Positions 26,705 through 35,777 are shown, numbered from the stretch's first letter. The stretch: DNA of 53,656 bases from Candidatus Gastranaerophilales bacterium (GCA_944327275.1 CALVHB010000009.1:1-53656); one strand, 5' to 3'. Numbers and translations are program-made. Notes: generated by a model from the letters alone, not told the origin.

Positions 26705-27469
26705 ATGAAAATTTTAGTTATTTTACTTTCACTAATAGCGGTTTGGTCAGTTTTTATTGAGCCATACATTTTGTCTGTAAAAAAAATTAATATTGATAAC
26801 AATCAGTTACAAGGACTAAAAATTGTATTTGCAAGCGATTTTCACATAAAACCGTATGAAAAATTCCGATTAAAAAAAATTATAAAAACAATTAATGCAC
26901 AATCTCCGGATATAATCCTGCTTGGCGGAGACTACGTAAATGGGCATAAAAAAGGTTCTTCTATGACTATAGACGAAATTGGGAAAGAATTTGGAAATCT
27001 GAATTCAAAATACGGAGTGTATGCTGTTATAGGAAATCACGACGGATGGCAAGGTAAAGAAGAAATTGTAAAAGAACTTGAGAAAAATAAAATTAAAGTT
27101 TTATTTAACAGTAATAAATGTTTTGATAATTTCTGCATTGCAGGTGTCGATGATATGCAAACAGGCAATCCTGACGTAAAAAAAGCTTTAAATAATACTA
27201 ATTTACCAACAATTTTAGTTACACATCATCCTGATATCATGCCCGAAGTTCCTGAAAATGTTACTCTTACACTTGCCGGACATTTACATGGCGGACAAAT
27301 CAGACTTCATAGAGCACTTGTAGTTCCTTCAAAATTTAAAGATAAATACGCAAATGGTTTTACTGAAGATAACGGGAAAAAAATATATACAACAAAGGGA
27401 CTCGGAACAAGCATTTTACCTATGAGATTTAATTGTGTTCCGGAAATAGCCGTTATAAACTTCAATTAA
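26705..27469 (+). CDS. YkuE-type metallophosphoesterase
   Basis: A 254-residue membrane-anchored phosphoesterase of the calcineurin-like fold. An N-terminal hydrophobic helix (1-22) is followed by the two-metal motifs in order: ASDFHI, GGDYVNG, GNHDGW, THHPD and AGHLHGGQI. YkuE and LpxH-like members act on cell-envelope lipids or phosphates; the substrate here is unknown. The ATG has a perfect TATAAT 6 nt upstream. Its last codons overlap the stop of the convergent XRE regulator by 4 bp. Confidence 0.9.
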   Translation: MKILVILLSLIAVWSVFIEPYILSVKKINIDNNQLQGLKIVFASDFHIKPYEKFRLKKIIKTINAQSPDIILLGGDYVNGHKKGSSMTIDEIGKEFGNLNSKYGVYAVIGNHDGWQGKEEIVKELEKNKIKVLFNSNKCFDNFCIAGVDDMQTGNPDVKKALNNTNLPTILVTHHPDIMPEVPENVTLTLAGHLHGGQIRLHRALVVPSKFKDKYANGFTEDNGKKIYTTKGLGTSILPMRFNCVPEIAVINFN

Positions 27470-27681
27470 TCAAAATCAACTAATTCTTTTAAATTTACAC
27501 CCAAAACATCTGCAATTATTTTTAATTTTGAAAGAGTTATATCTGTTTTTGCAGTCTCAACCATAGCAATAGTTGAACGGGAAATACCCTCAACTCCGAG
27601 AAAATCATCCTGTTTTATATTTTTCTCTTTTCTGATTTTTTTTAAATGTTGTGCAAATTTTTTTAGATATTCGTCATCCAT
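27466..27681 (-). CDS. Small XRE-family HTH regulator
   Basis: A 71-residue single-domain Cro/CI-type helix-turn-helix protein: FAQHLKKIRKEKNIKQDDFL, then GISRSTIAMVETAKTDITLS, LKIIADVLGVNLKELV. The fold fills the whole chain, so it presumably dimerises and binds DNA with no effector domain. It diverges from the 55-residue gene at 27827 and shares its control region, which holds two ATTGACA repeats 25 bp apart; autoregulation is plausible. It could be an antitoxin-like partner of the small gene, but nothing shows that. Confidence 0.85.
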   Translation of the reverse strand: MDDEYLKKFAQHLKKIRKEKNIKQDDFLGVEGISRSTIAMVETAKTDITLSKLKIIADVLGVNLKELVDFD

Positions 27682-27699
27682 TTTTTAATTATCAACGAT

Positions 27700-27798
27700 A
27701 TTGACAATTCTGAAAATCAGCCTTATTGACATTGTTTGTTTTATAATTTTAATTTTATTTCCGTTTTTCTTGATTTATTATAAATTATATTGTATAAT
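27700..27798 (+). promoter_or_regulatory. Divergent control region with promoter and repeats
   Basis: TTGATT (27770-27775), 17 bp, TATAAT (27793-27798) makes a near-consensus promoter for the gene at 27827. Upstream, ATTGACA occurs at 27700-27706 and 27725-27731, two helical turns apart, and the second could be the -35 of another promoter (TTTAAT 16 bp on). They are candidate operators for the divergent XRE protein. Confidence 0.65.
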
Positions 27799-27826
27799 TT
27801 TCCTGTTGGAAAATAAGGATAAAAAT

Positions 27827-27994
27827 ATGGATAAAAATTTAAAAAAAGAAATGCTTCATTCCATTGAATTAACAAGAGAAAATTTAAAAAATACCATGGA
27901 AATATCTCTTGAAAATTATGCTGAAATAATTTCAAAATTAGATATGCTTACATATATGATTTTGAGTGAAGATAAAAAAAGTTATAAAGTATAA
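27827..27994 (+). CDS. Small helical hypothetical protein
   Basis: A 55-residue protein. The ATG at 27827 is chosen because AAGGATAAAAAT precedes it and a strong promoter ends just upstream; a longer frame from 27701 would translate through the promoter and is rejected. Residues 1-45 form one predicted amphipathic helix (LKKEMLHSIELTRENLKNTM). It is strongly charged, with no membrane span. Divergent from the XRE regulator, with which it shares a control region. Function unknown; a toxin/antitoxin-like or coiled-coil partner is possible. Confidence 0.65.
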   Translation: MDKNLKKEMLHSIELTRENLKNTMEISLENYAEIISKLDMLTYMILSEDKKSYKV

Positions 27995-28152
27995 TCAAAA
28001 CTTCCATTTTTAAAGAATTATGCTATTATTAAATAAAACACTTTTAATCTAAAAAAATATACACTAGGAAACTTTTTTTAAAGAATTACATCTTAAAATA
28101 AAGTAAGTTGTGGAAGAATAGGTTAAAGGTATTTGGAGGAAGAAATTTAAGA

Positions 28153-29376
28153 ATGAGAAACATTATGAAAAAAAGTATTATATTTTTCGGAGCATTTTTA
28201 TTCCTATCAGGCTGGGTAATCAAGGATAATGTATTCGCTTACAGTCCTGTAGATTTGTATGACAATGTTTGGAGATTGATTAACACAAAATTTGTTGACC
28301 AATCAAACAATTCTCAAGATTGGGCTAAATGGCGTCATAAATATGATAATAAAATTCAAACAAACGAAGATGCTTATGTCGCAATTAATACAATGATTGC
28401 AAGCTTAAATGATCCATATACAAAGTTTTTGGATCCTAAAGAATTTGCAGAAGAAACAAATTCTATCAAAGGTTCACTTAAAGGAATCGGTATTCAAATA
28501 GGAGTTAAAGACGGAAAACTTATGGTAATTGCTCCTATAGAGGATACTCCTGCTGAAAAAGCCGGACTAAAAGCTGACGATGAGATTCTTGAAATTGACG
28601 GAGTGAGCACAAAAGGTATTACCGTAGATAAAGCTGCGGATAAAATCAGAGGTAAAGAGGGTACACAAGTTACTTTACTTATAAAAAGAGAAGGTGTAGC
28701 TCCTAAATCTTACACTATCACACGTGCAGAAATAGAAGTTAAATCAATTTCTCAAAAACTGCCAACAGAAAATATTAAAATGCCTGATGACATTTGTTAT
28801 ATAAGATTAAGTTCATTCATCAGCAGAAACGCAACAACTGAATTTGGAACAATTTTGAACAATAACAGAGACAAGAAGGGATTCATAATCGATTTGCGTG
28901 CAAATCCAGGCGGATGATTAACAAATGCAATGTATATTCCCGAGCTGTTTCTGGATGGCGGAACAATTGTAAGCACCGTAGACAGAGATGGGTATAAAGA
29001 AACTCAAAGAGCCTCTGCAGGAGTTTACACAAACAAACCGGTAGTTGTATTGATTAACAAAGGTTCTGCATCTGCTTCCGAAATCTTTTCAGGAGCTATG
29101 AAAGATAATCACAGGGCAGTAATTATAGGAGAACAATCATTCGGTAAAGGTCTTGTACAAGAAATTAACAAACTTCCTTATGAAGCTGGTATAAATATTA
29201 CTATTCAAAAATATCTAACACCTAACGGTACTGATATTAATAAAAAAGGTATTACTCCTGATATTGAAGTGAAGTTAACTGAAGAAGACGTTAAAAATAA
29301 AAATGATGTTCAACTTAAAAAAGCAATCGAAGTTTTGAGTAAAATGACAAACGGGCAAGAAATTGCAGCACAATAA
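28153..29376 (+). pseudogene. ctpA: Carboxyl-terminal processing protease with in-frame TGA
   Basis: Reading through one TGA (28915-28917), the frame gives a 407-residue S41 protease: signal anchor (MKKSIIFFGAFLFLSGWVI), an N-terminal helical region, a PDZ domain (about 110-185: GIGIQIGVKDGKLMVIAPIE), the LSSFIS segment, DLRANPGG, then after the stop LTNAMYIPELFLDGG, the catalytic Ser in GSASASE and Lys in SFGKGLVQ. So the stop lies before the catalytic dyad and the first product is inactive. Homologues have Leu-Leu after NPGG, so TTA to TGA is the simplest change. TGA is a normal stop elsewhere here. No frame change or gap exists, so it is a recent nonsense mutation, a sequencing error, or readthrough. 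Confidence 0.85.
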
Positions 29377-29400
29377 AAAAAATAAGAATCGATAAATAAA

Positions 29401-29435
29401 AAGACTTGCTTAAAAATTAAAGCAAGTCTTTTTTT
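29401..29435 (+). terminator. Terminator after the ctpA region
   Basis: AAGACTTGCTT (29401-29411) pairs with AAGCAAGTCTT (29420-29430) perfectly, followed by seven T. The T-run leads directly into the promoter of aroK. Confidence 0.88.
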
Positions 29436-29439
29436 ATTG

Positions 29440-29445
29440 TAAAAT
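29440..29445 (+). promoter_or_regulatory. -10 box of leaderless aroK mRNA
   Basis: TAAAAT ends exactly 6 nt before the aroK ATG, with no Shine-Dalgarno and a terminator immediately upstream, so a separate leaderless transcript is implied. Confidence 0.55.
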
Positions 29446-29451
29446 TTAGTT

Positions 29452-29961
29452 ATGGATAAAAATATAATTTTAATTGGCATGATGGGCAGCGGAAAAACAA
29501 CTGTTGGTGCTGAACTTGCAAAAGAATTAACAGATTACAAATATATAGACATTGATAATGAAATTGAAAAAAGTACTCAAAAAAAGATTTCCGAAATTTT
29601 TTTGAAACATGGAGAACCTTTTTTTAGAATGTTAGAGTCTGAAAAAATAAAGCTTTTTTGCAAAAATAAAAAACAAATAATTTGTGCCGGAGGAGGAGCA
29701 TTTGAAAGAGATGAAAATAGAGAACTTTTATTGAAATCCGGAATTGTTATATACTTAAAAGCTTCTCCTGAAGATATTTACAACAGAATAAAAAATGAAA
29801 CACACAGACCTCTTTTAAAAAGAAATTTTTCCGTTGAAAAAATTACAAATATTATGAAAAACAGAGAAAAAAATTACGAAAAAGCTCATTTCACAATTGA
29901 CACAAGCGGAAAAAATCCATATAATATCGTGAAAGAAATTGTTGGAGTTATAGATGATTAA
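29452..29961 (+). CDS. aroK: Shikimate kinase
   Basis: A 169-residue kinase that converts shikimate to shikimate-3-phosphate. Walker A is GMMGSGKTT (9-17), then DIDNEIE, the shikimate-binding Arg in FFRMLES, the GGGAF Walker B-like motif, and the lid HRPLLKRN. Length is normal. The start is leaderless by sequence. aroB overlaps the end by 8 bp, so they form an aroK-aroB operon and are probably coupled in translation. Confidence 0.95.
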   Translation: MDKNIILIGMMGSGKTTVGAELAKELTDYKYIDIDNEIEKSTQKKISEIFLKHGEPFFRMLESEKIKLFCKNKKQIICAGGGAFERDENRELLLKSGIVIYLKASPEDIYNRIKNETHRPLLKRNFSVEKITNIMKNREKNYEKAHFTIDTSGKNPYNIVKEIVGVIDD

Positions 29962-31036
29962 TCTTTCGGTAAATATTAAATCAGAAAATAAAAGCTATCC
30001 TATTTTTATAGAAAGTGAAAATATCTCAAGTTTTAAAGAAAAACTTGCAAAATTCCTTCAAGATAAAAATTTCCTTGTTGTAATTTCTCAAAAAGTTGAA
30101 CAAATATATGGCAAACAACTCGGATTTTCAAATGCTCAAAAATTTGTATTAAAAGACGGGGAAAAAGAAAAAAATTTTACAAATTACAAAAAGATTCTTG
30201 AACGAGCTTTAAAAATGAAGCTAACAAGAAAAGATGCAATTGTTGCAATTGGTGGTGGAGTTGTCGGTGATTTAGCCGGATTTGTGGCATCTACATATAT
30301 GAGAGGGATTGATTTTATACAAGTTCCTACAACATTACTTGCTTGCGTTGACAGCTCTGTAGGTGGAAAAACTGCTATTGATACAAAATTCGGTAAAAAT
30401 CTTGTTGGATCTTTTTACCAACCAAAAGCTGTTTTTATTAACCCTATTTTCCTTAAAACTCTTAATGAAAGACAGTTTAAAAGCGGACTTGGAGAAGTTG
30501 TTAAATATTCTTTTATTGAAAATAGCTGTAAATGCGAAGAAGAATTAAATTTAACTAATTTCTTAAGTGATAATGTCGAAAAAATTATTGAAAAAGATAA
30601 TAAAATTCTTGCAAAATTAATTGAATATTGTATTAAATTAAAAATTTCTGTAGTTGAAAAAGATGAGCAGGAAAGTGGTTTAAGAAAAATTCTCAACTTT
30701 GGACATACATATGGCCATGCGATCGAACAGGCTTCCAATTTTAAATACACTCATGGAGAAGCTGTTGTTGAGGGGATAAATTTCGCGTTTAATATTGCTA
30801 TGAAAAAAAATCTTATTGATAAAAATTATATGTTTTTTGCAGTAGATGTTATGAAAAAATTCAATTTTGTAAAAATTCCATCATTCAAAATAGAAAAAAT
30901 GGTAAAAATTATGCAAATGGATAAAAAAGCAACTTCAAAAAATATAATTTTTATTTTACCTACAGATTACTCTTTGGTTGATTCTTTTGAATTGAACGCG
31001 AATGAGCTTTTCGAACTTTGTAATTTCGGAAAATAG
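29954..31036 (+). CDS. aroB: 3-dehydroquinate synthase
   Basis: A 360-residue NAD-dependent metal enzyme for the second step of the shikimate pathway (DAHP to 3-dehydroquinate). Key blocks: GDGEKEKNF region (here KDGEKEKNF), AIGGGVVGDLAGFVASTYMR, QVPTTLLACVDSSVGGKTAI, FYQPKAVF, LGEVVKYSFI, the metal-binding ILNFGHTYGHAIEQAS and THGEAVVEG. All the active-site elements are present. Overlaps aroK by 8 bp. The convergent gene at 31046 ends 9 bp away with no clear terminator between. Confidence 0.97.
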   Translation: MINLSVNIKSENKSYPIFIESENISSFKEKLAKFLQDKNFLVVISQKVEQIYGKQLGFSNAQKFVLKDGEKEKNFTNYKKILERALKMKLTRKDAIVAIGGGVVGDLAGFVASTYMRGIDFIQVPTTLLACVDSSVGGKTAIDTKFGKNLVGSFYQPKAVFINPIFLKTLNERQFKSGLGEVVKYSFIENSCKCEEELNLTNFLSDNVEKIIEKDNKILAKLIEYCIKLKISVVEKDEQESGLRKILNFGHTYGHAIEQASNFKYTHGEAVVEGINFAFNIAMKKNLIDKNYMFFAVDVMKKFNFVKIPSFKIEKMVKIMQMDKKATSKNIIFILPTDYSLVDSFELNANELFELCNFGK

Positions 31037-31045
31037 TTCTATTTT

Positions 31046-31456
31046 TTAAGGCGTCCTATTTTTAAAAATTTTATTCCAACCTTTTTTGAAAAATTTTCCA
31101 ATTTTTTTAGGAATTTCTATAATTTTTTGTTTTATATTCAAATTTTTTACCCAAGGAACAAGTTTTGATTTAAACTTAAAACCTCCAAAAATAAGAGCTC
31201 CTGCTGCTACAAATCCAAACAACCATTTTTTCCAAGATGCCGGTTTTGCTAGATTATTGTTTTTTTTCTCAGAAGGAACAAATTCATCTGATTCAGGTTG
31301 AGGAGTGCCAATCACTTGTGGCGGATTTAATACCATTGGTTCAACATTAGAAGGGTTTCCAACATATCTTGGAGGTCTACCTAAAATATAGGCAGGTGCA
31401 TCAAAGTCCAACACACCATTTTGAGCCAAAAAATCTAAATTATTCATCCAAGTCAT
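31046..31456 (-). CDS. Single-span membrane hypothetical protein
   Basis: A 136-residue unrecognised protein. Its N-terminal half is Pro/Asn-rich and polar, a single hydrophobic segment lies at about 76-96 (WKKWLFGFVAAGALIFGGF), and the C-terminal 40 residues are strongly basic (KKIGKFFKKGWNKIFKNR), likely facing the cytoplasm or binding acidic lipids or nucleic acid. GAAGGTG precedes the ATG at 31456. Similar architectures, a disordered tail plus one TM and a basic end, are common in uncharacterised proteins of this kind. Monocistronic. Confidence 0.65.
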   Translation of the reverse strand: MTWMNNLDFLAQNGVLDFDAPAYILGRPPRYVGNPSNVEPMVLNPPQVIGTPQPESDEFVPSEKKNNNLAKPASWKKWLFGFVAAGALIFGGFKFKSKLVPWVKNLNIKQKIIEIPKKIGKFFKKGWNKIFKNRTP

Positions 31457-31546
31457 AATTCACCTTCAACCTTTTAACACATGTATATAAAGTCTTTTTT
31501 TTTAGAATAATTGCTTTTTACCCATTTATTTGTTAAATTTTGTAAT

Positions 31547-33166
31547 ATGAAAAAGATGTTTTTTGAAAACAGATATCTAATTTTTTTGTGGATATTGTGT
31601 GTTATAGGTTTTTTATTTTTTTACGGACATTATTCTGGAATTTTAATAGACTTTGGTAGAGAAGTTTATTACCCTGAGCAAATTTTGGAAGGAAAAGTTC
31701 TTTTTAAAGATATTTTTAATATATATGGACCTTTGTCATATCAAATTAATGCTATTTTTTATTGGCTTTTTGGTAATAAGCTTGAAACATTGTATGGACT
31801 TGGTTTTATTTGCTCTGTTTCTGTAGTTAGTGGAATTTTTCTTGTTGCGAGAAAATTTTTAAGTGAATTTTTAAGTTTTTGTATTGGATTTTTTACTATC
31901 TGCGTCGGAGTAACTACAACAAGTATTTTCAACTATCATTTTCCATATTCATGGGCTGTTTTATATGGATTAGTCAGTTTTTTATTTTCTTTATTTTTTC
32001 TTTTAAAGTATAAAGAAAACAATAATTCTAATTTCCTTGCAATAAATTCTTTTCTTGCAGGAGTATGTATCACAAGTAAATACGATTTTTTACTGTATGG
32101 TTTTATTGTTTTATTTTTTATTATCAAGTCAAAGGATATAAAAGCTCTTTTAAGCTTTTTAGCAGCTCCTGTAATCAGTTTTGGAATACTATTTGCTCAG
32201 GGACTTAATTTTTCAAATATATCAGATTCTTTAAATATCATAAAATTGATGGCTAAAAGTAAGACTTTGGAATTCTTTTACCAAAATAGCGGAATATATT
32301 TCCATCCGAAAGCATTACCGGTAATTATCGGTTTATTTTTAAAATTTATTATTCCTTTTTCTGCAATTCTTGGCGGAGCTTATTTGTTTGAAAAAAATAA
32401 ATTAGCTTCTGTTATTTTATCTTTTTTGGGCTATATTACATTTATTTGGTTCTACACTGCAAATGTAAAAGTTGCGTTTGGCTTTTTGCCGATATTTTTT
32501 GTAATTTTTTCTATTGCAAGTTTCAAAAAATTTAATGGAAAACTTTTGATTTTATCATTATCTGCAATAGCAGTTAGTGCTAAAGTTTTTTGGATTTTAA
32601 TCATACAAAGTTATGGAAGTTATTATGTACCTATTCTTTTGGTAGCTTTTTTAGCTTTATTATTTTGTTATATACCAAGCAAATTACAAAAAATTTCAGG
32701 AATATATCTTTTAATTGCAGGTCTGTTTTTATTAATTGGAAATATAAATCTTTTATCTGTAACAGATTATAAGATATCGACTCAAAAAGGGACAATATAT
32801 ACTCAAAAAAGTTTTGCCAATAGTACTAATCAGTTGATTGAATATTTAAAAACAACCAATGGAAATGCTGTTATTTTCCCTGAGGGTATGACTGTTAATT
32901 TTCTTGCAGATAAGAAAGCTGATGATTTTTATAATTCTCTTTTACCTTTGTATATTGAAACTTTTGGAGAAGATAAAATTATCGAACACTATAAAAAAAC
33001 TAAACCGGAATATATTATTTTCAATAATCTAAATATGAAAGATTATTATTTCAATTATATTTGTCAGGATTACGCATTAAAATTTTGCGGATTTGTAAAA
33101 AAAAACTATGAATTAGAACAAGTTATAGATAATGGTTTTCGTTACATTATATTTAAGCGCAAATGA
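31547..33166 (+). CDS. GT39-like polytopic glycosyltransferase
   Basis: A 539-residue membrane protein with about ten hydrophobic spans and a C-terminal soluble domain (about 440-539). The first luminal loop (GREVYYPEQILEGKVLFKDI, then YGPLSYQINA) is the conserved acidic-loop pattern of PMT/ArnT-like (GT39 superfamily) enzymes that move sugars from lipid carriers. Start at 31547 (MKKMFFENRY) is preferred over a TTG at 31511. There is no Shine-Dalgarno; TGT-TAAATT ends 7 nt before the ATG. The gene stops with TGA, showing TGA is a real stop in this genome. Acceptor unknown. Confidence 0.75.
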   Translation: MKKMFFENRYLIFLWILCVIGFLFFYGHYSGILIDFGREVYYPEQILEGKVLFKDIFNIYGPLSYQINAIFYWLFGNKLETLYGLGFICSVSVVSGIFLVARKFLSEFLSFCIGFFTICVGVTTTSIFNYHFPYSWAVLYGLVSFLFSLFFLLKYKENNNSNFLAINSFLAGVCITSKYDFLLYGFIVLFFIIKSKDIKALLSFLAAPVISFGILFAQGLNFSNISDSLNIIKLMAKSKTLEFFYQNSGIYFHPKALPVIIGLFLKFIIPFSAILGGAYLFEKNKLASVILSFLGYITFIWFYTANVKVAFGFLPIFFVIFSIASFKKFNGKLLILSLSAIAVSAKVFWILIIQSYGSYYVPILLVAFLALLFCYIPSKLQKISGIYLLIAGLFLLIGNINLLSVTDYKISTQKGTIYTQKSFANSTNQLIEYLKTTNGNAVIFPEGMTVNFLADKKADDFYNSLLPLYIETFGEDKIIEHYKKTKPEYIIFNNLNMKDYYFNYICQDYALKFCGFVKKNYELEQVIDNGFRYIIFKRK

Positions 33167-33203
33167 TTTTTATGATAAAATTAGTCTATAAGAGAGGTAA
33201 AAG

Positions 33204-34763
33204 ATGGAAAAATTTTATTTAACAACAGCAATAGATTACGTAAACGGTGCTCCTCATATAGGACACGCTTATGAAAAAATATTGACTGATATTATTGCAA
33301 GACATTATAGACAACGTTGTGATGATGTATATTTCCTTACCGGAACAGACGAGCACGGTATAAAAATTCAAAAAACTGCCGCTGCACAAGGAATTACACC
33401 AAAAGAATTATGTGATGAGAATGCTCAAAAGTTTAAGAATGCTTGGAATGCATTAGATATTGATTACAATAAATTTATTAGAACAACTGATGATTATCAT
33501 GAAAAAATTGTTCAAAAAATATTTGATAAACTCCTTAAACAAGGAGATATTTACAAACATTCTTACGAAGGACTTTATTGCTCCGGATGTGAATGTTTTT
33601 TAAATGCAAAAGATTTAACAGAAGACGGACTTTGTCCTGATCACTTAAAAAAACCTGAAGTTGTTAAAGAAGAAAACTATTTCTTTAAGTTAACAAAATA
33701 CAAAGATGCAATAATTAAACATATAAAAGAACATCCTGGATTTATTGTTCCTGAATTCAGAGCTAATGAAGTAATAAACCAACTTGAAGATATCCAAGAT
33801 ATTTCCGTATCGAGAGCAAAATCAAATGTTCAATGGGGTATAGATGTTCTTGGAGATGAAGAACAATCTATATATGTATGGATTGATGCATTGTCCAACT
33901 ACATCACAGCACTTGGATATGATAATGAAAATCCTTCTGAAATGATGAATAAATACTGGCCTGCAGATGTACAAGTTATTGGAAAAGATATTTTAAAATT
34001 CCATAGCATATACTGGCCTGCATTTTTGATGGCACTTGACTTGCCGTTACCTAAACACATTTTTGCTCACGGATGGATTACTATTGATGAATCAAAAATG
34101 TCTAAATCATTGGGTAATGTTATTTCCCCTACTTCCGTTCTTGAAAGTTTCAATCTTGAACATCCGGATGCTTTCAGATATTATATGGCAACTTCAGCTC
34201 CTTGCGGACGTGACGGAAATTATTCAGATGATGATTTTAAAGAAAAAGTTAATGCTCATCTTGCAAACAGTATGGGGAATCTTCTTAACAGAACATTATC
34301 TATGCTTGTAAAATACTTTGACGGAGAAGTTAAAGCTGAATTTAAATGTGAAAACCCTCTTGCGAAAAAAGCTTTGGGAACTGTTCAAATTGTAAAAAAT
34401 CATTTTGATAATTTTGAAATTGCTGAAGCCGGACAAGAAATAATTTCTCTTGTTGATGCAGCAAACAAGTATGTTCAAGATAATGCTCCTTGGACTCTTG
34501 CAAAAGAAGAAAAAATGACAGAATGTGGTCAAGTCCTTGTTAATGTTTTGGATATTATGTGCATAATTGCTTCTTTAATTTATCCATATTGTCCAAATAT
34601 TGCTTCAGATATGGCTAAACAATTGTCATTTGATTTAACTACAAAATTAGATGAATTAACTGCTGATAATATAAAAGTTGGAAAATTAATCTCAAAAGAA
34701 GATATTAAACCTGTATTTTTGAGAGTTGATTCAGAACTTGCAGATAAATCAGCTAAAAAATAA
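33204..34763 (+). CDS. metG: Methionyl-tRNA synthetase
   Basis: A 519-residue class I synthetase that charges tRNA-Met. The HIGH motif is APHIGHAYEKI (about 15-25), the KMSKS motif is DESKMSKSLGN (about 300), and a zinc-type Cys knuckle lies in YCSGCECFLNAK with a later CPDH, close to the one-knuckle family. The anticodon domain follows to about 480. It lacks the C-terminal EMAP-like dimerisation domain found in longer MetG, consistent with the short form. AGAGGTAAAAG precedes the ATG. A clean terminator follows. Confidence 0.97.
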   Translation: MEKFYLTTAIDYVNGAPHIGHAYEKILTDIIARHYRQRCDDVYFLTGTDEHGIKIQKTAAAQGITPKELCDENAQKFKNAWNALDIDYNKFIRTTDDYHEKIVQKIFDKLLKQGDIYKHSYEGLYCSGCECFLNAKDLTEDGLCPDHLKKPEVVKEENYFFKLTKYKDAIIKHIKEHPGFIVPEFRANEVINQLEDIQDISVSRAKSNVQWGIDVLGDEEQSIYVWIDALSNYITALGYDNENPSEMMNKYWPADVQVIGKDILKFHSIYWPAFLMALDLPLPKHIFAHGWITIDESKMSKSLGNVISPTSVLESFNLEHPDAFRYYMATSAPCGRDGNYSDDDFKEKVNAHLANSMGNLLNRTLSMLVKYFDGEVKAEFKCENPLAKKALGTVQIVKNHFDNFEIAEAGQEIISLVDAANKYVQDNAPWTLAKEEKMTECGQVLVNVLDIMCIIASLIYPYCPNIASDMAKQLSFDLTTKLDELTADNIKVGKLISKEDIKPVFLRVDSELADKSAKK

Positions 34764-34790
34764 TTTATTTTAATTACTCTAAAACTAAAA

Positions 34791-34819
34791 AGCGGACAAT
34801 GAAAATGTCCGCTTTTTTT
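34791..34819 (+). terminator. Terminator after metG
   Basis: AGCGGACA (34791-34798) pairs with TGTCCGCT (34806-34813), followed by seven T. A-rich flank on the other side lets it serve the convergent gene at 34835 too. Confidence 0.88.
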
Positions 34820-34834
34820 CATTCATAATCTTTT

Positions 34835-35218
34835 TTACTCTTCTTGATATTTAATCATTCCAGATGTTGCAGCATACATTGCTGCTGTTATTTCAGATGT
34901 TGAAGAAAACGGCCCGTAACTCTTTATGAATTTTGCTACATCAAATGTATTTAAATAATTTTGTAATGCTGCAGAAGATACATCCGTTAAATTCCCAACA
35001 AACAAAATATTTTTTAAATAGTTTTCAGCTTTTTCTTGAACATCGGCTTCATCGTATGAAGAAGAAGAGAATTCTGTAGTATCTTTTTCATCCTTTTTAG
35101 CTCCGGATACTCCATATTCTTTTGTTTGTTCTTCTTGTTCTTTTTGCAATTTTTCATCTTCTTCAACTGCAGCAGCAGCGGATGTGTAAGCTTTTGACGA
35201 TACTCCTGTAATTTCCAT
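34835..35218 (-). CDS. Small acidic protein, paralogue pair member A
   Basis: A 127-residue unrecognised protein. Start at 35218 (MEITGVSSKAY) has AAAGGA 8 nt upstream; a longer frame to 35269 is not supported. The N-terminal half is low-complexity and Glu/Lys/Gln/Asp-rich, probably disordered; the C-terminal part (about 70-127) contains YLNTFDVAKFIKSYGPFSST, the same motif as the neighbour at 35311 (YLENFDVKKFMKKNPNMTSP). So the two share a small C-terminal domain. No signal peptide or membrane span is visible. Likely to be a family found in several copies; function unknown. Confidence 0.7.
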   Translation of the reverse strand: MEITGVSSKAYTSAAAAVEEDEKLQKEQEEQTKEYGVSGAKKDEKDTTEFSSSSYDEADVQEKAENYLKNILFVGNLTDVSSAALQNYLNTFDVAKFIKSYGPFSSTSEITAAMYAATSGMIKYQEE

Positions 35219-35310
35219 ATACCTATCCTTTCTGTAAAAACTTCTTTTACATAATGGTATATCGGACACTTTTTATTTTTTCTTTAACAGAATCTTTCTT
35301 TTTTTTAACA

Positions 35311-35679
35311 TTATTTTACAAGATTTTCTGTCTCGTTAAACATTACCATATAAAAATCCGGACTTGTCATATTTGGATTTTTTTTCATGAATTTCTTTAC
35401 ATCAAAATTTTCAAGATATTTATCCAGTTTTTTTTGAACTTTTTCATTACCTTCATGTTCATCTTTTAATTTTGAAATATACTGTTTTGTCATTGAAAAA
35501 ATTTCATCTTCAGTCAAAATTGGTTGACCGCCAATCAATACTTCATCTTGCTCATCTTCTTCCAAATACTTTTTCAATTCTTCTTTAGGGTCTTCTTTTT
35601 GGCGTCTACCCTGACTATCAGAAGATGTAGAAGAAGATACCGCTCTGTTACCAAAAGGATTGTTCACTGAATTAAACAT
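35311..35679 (-). CDS. Small acidic protein, paralogue pair member B
   Basis: A 122-residue unrecognised protein: low-complexity Ser/Arg/Lys/Glu-rich N-terminus (about 1-45), then a helical region ending in the shared domain (YLENFDVKKFMKKNPNMTSP). It reads in the same direction as member A and precedes it by 92 bp, with its own GAGG at 8 nt, so it is probably a tandem duplicate. The two differ greatly in the N-terminus, which suggests that the conserved C-terminal domain carries the function. No neighbouring gene hints at what it is. Confidence 0.7.
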   Translation of the reverse strand: MFNSVNNPFGNRAVSSSTSSDSQGRRQKEDPKEELKKYLEEDEQDEVLIGGQPILTEDEIFSMTKQYISKLKDEHEGNEKVQKKLDKYLENFDVKKFMKKNPNMTSPDFYMVMFNETENLVK

Positions 35680-35777
35680 AATGATGCCTCAACGTTAATA
35701 ATTTGTCATCTGTGATACGGTATTTTTTTTTAATTCTTTAATTTTATCATTCAGTTGTACGAGAAAATCTTAGAATA

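Noticed and set aside
27701..27826. Longer form of the 55-residue protein with an N-terminal membrane helix
   Set aside because: Its region holds a near-consensus promoter; the hydrophobic stretch comes from AT-rich DNA.
28915..28917. Genetic code change (TGA read as an amino acid)
   Set aside because: TGA ends the gene at 33164-33166 normally, and the other genes have no internal TGA.
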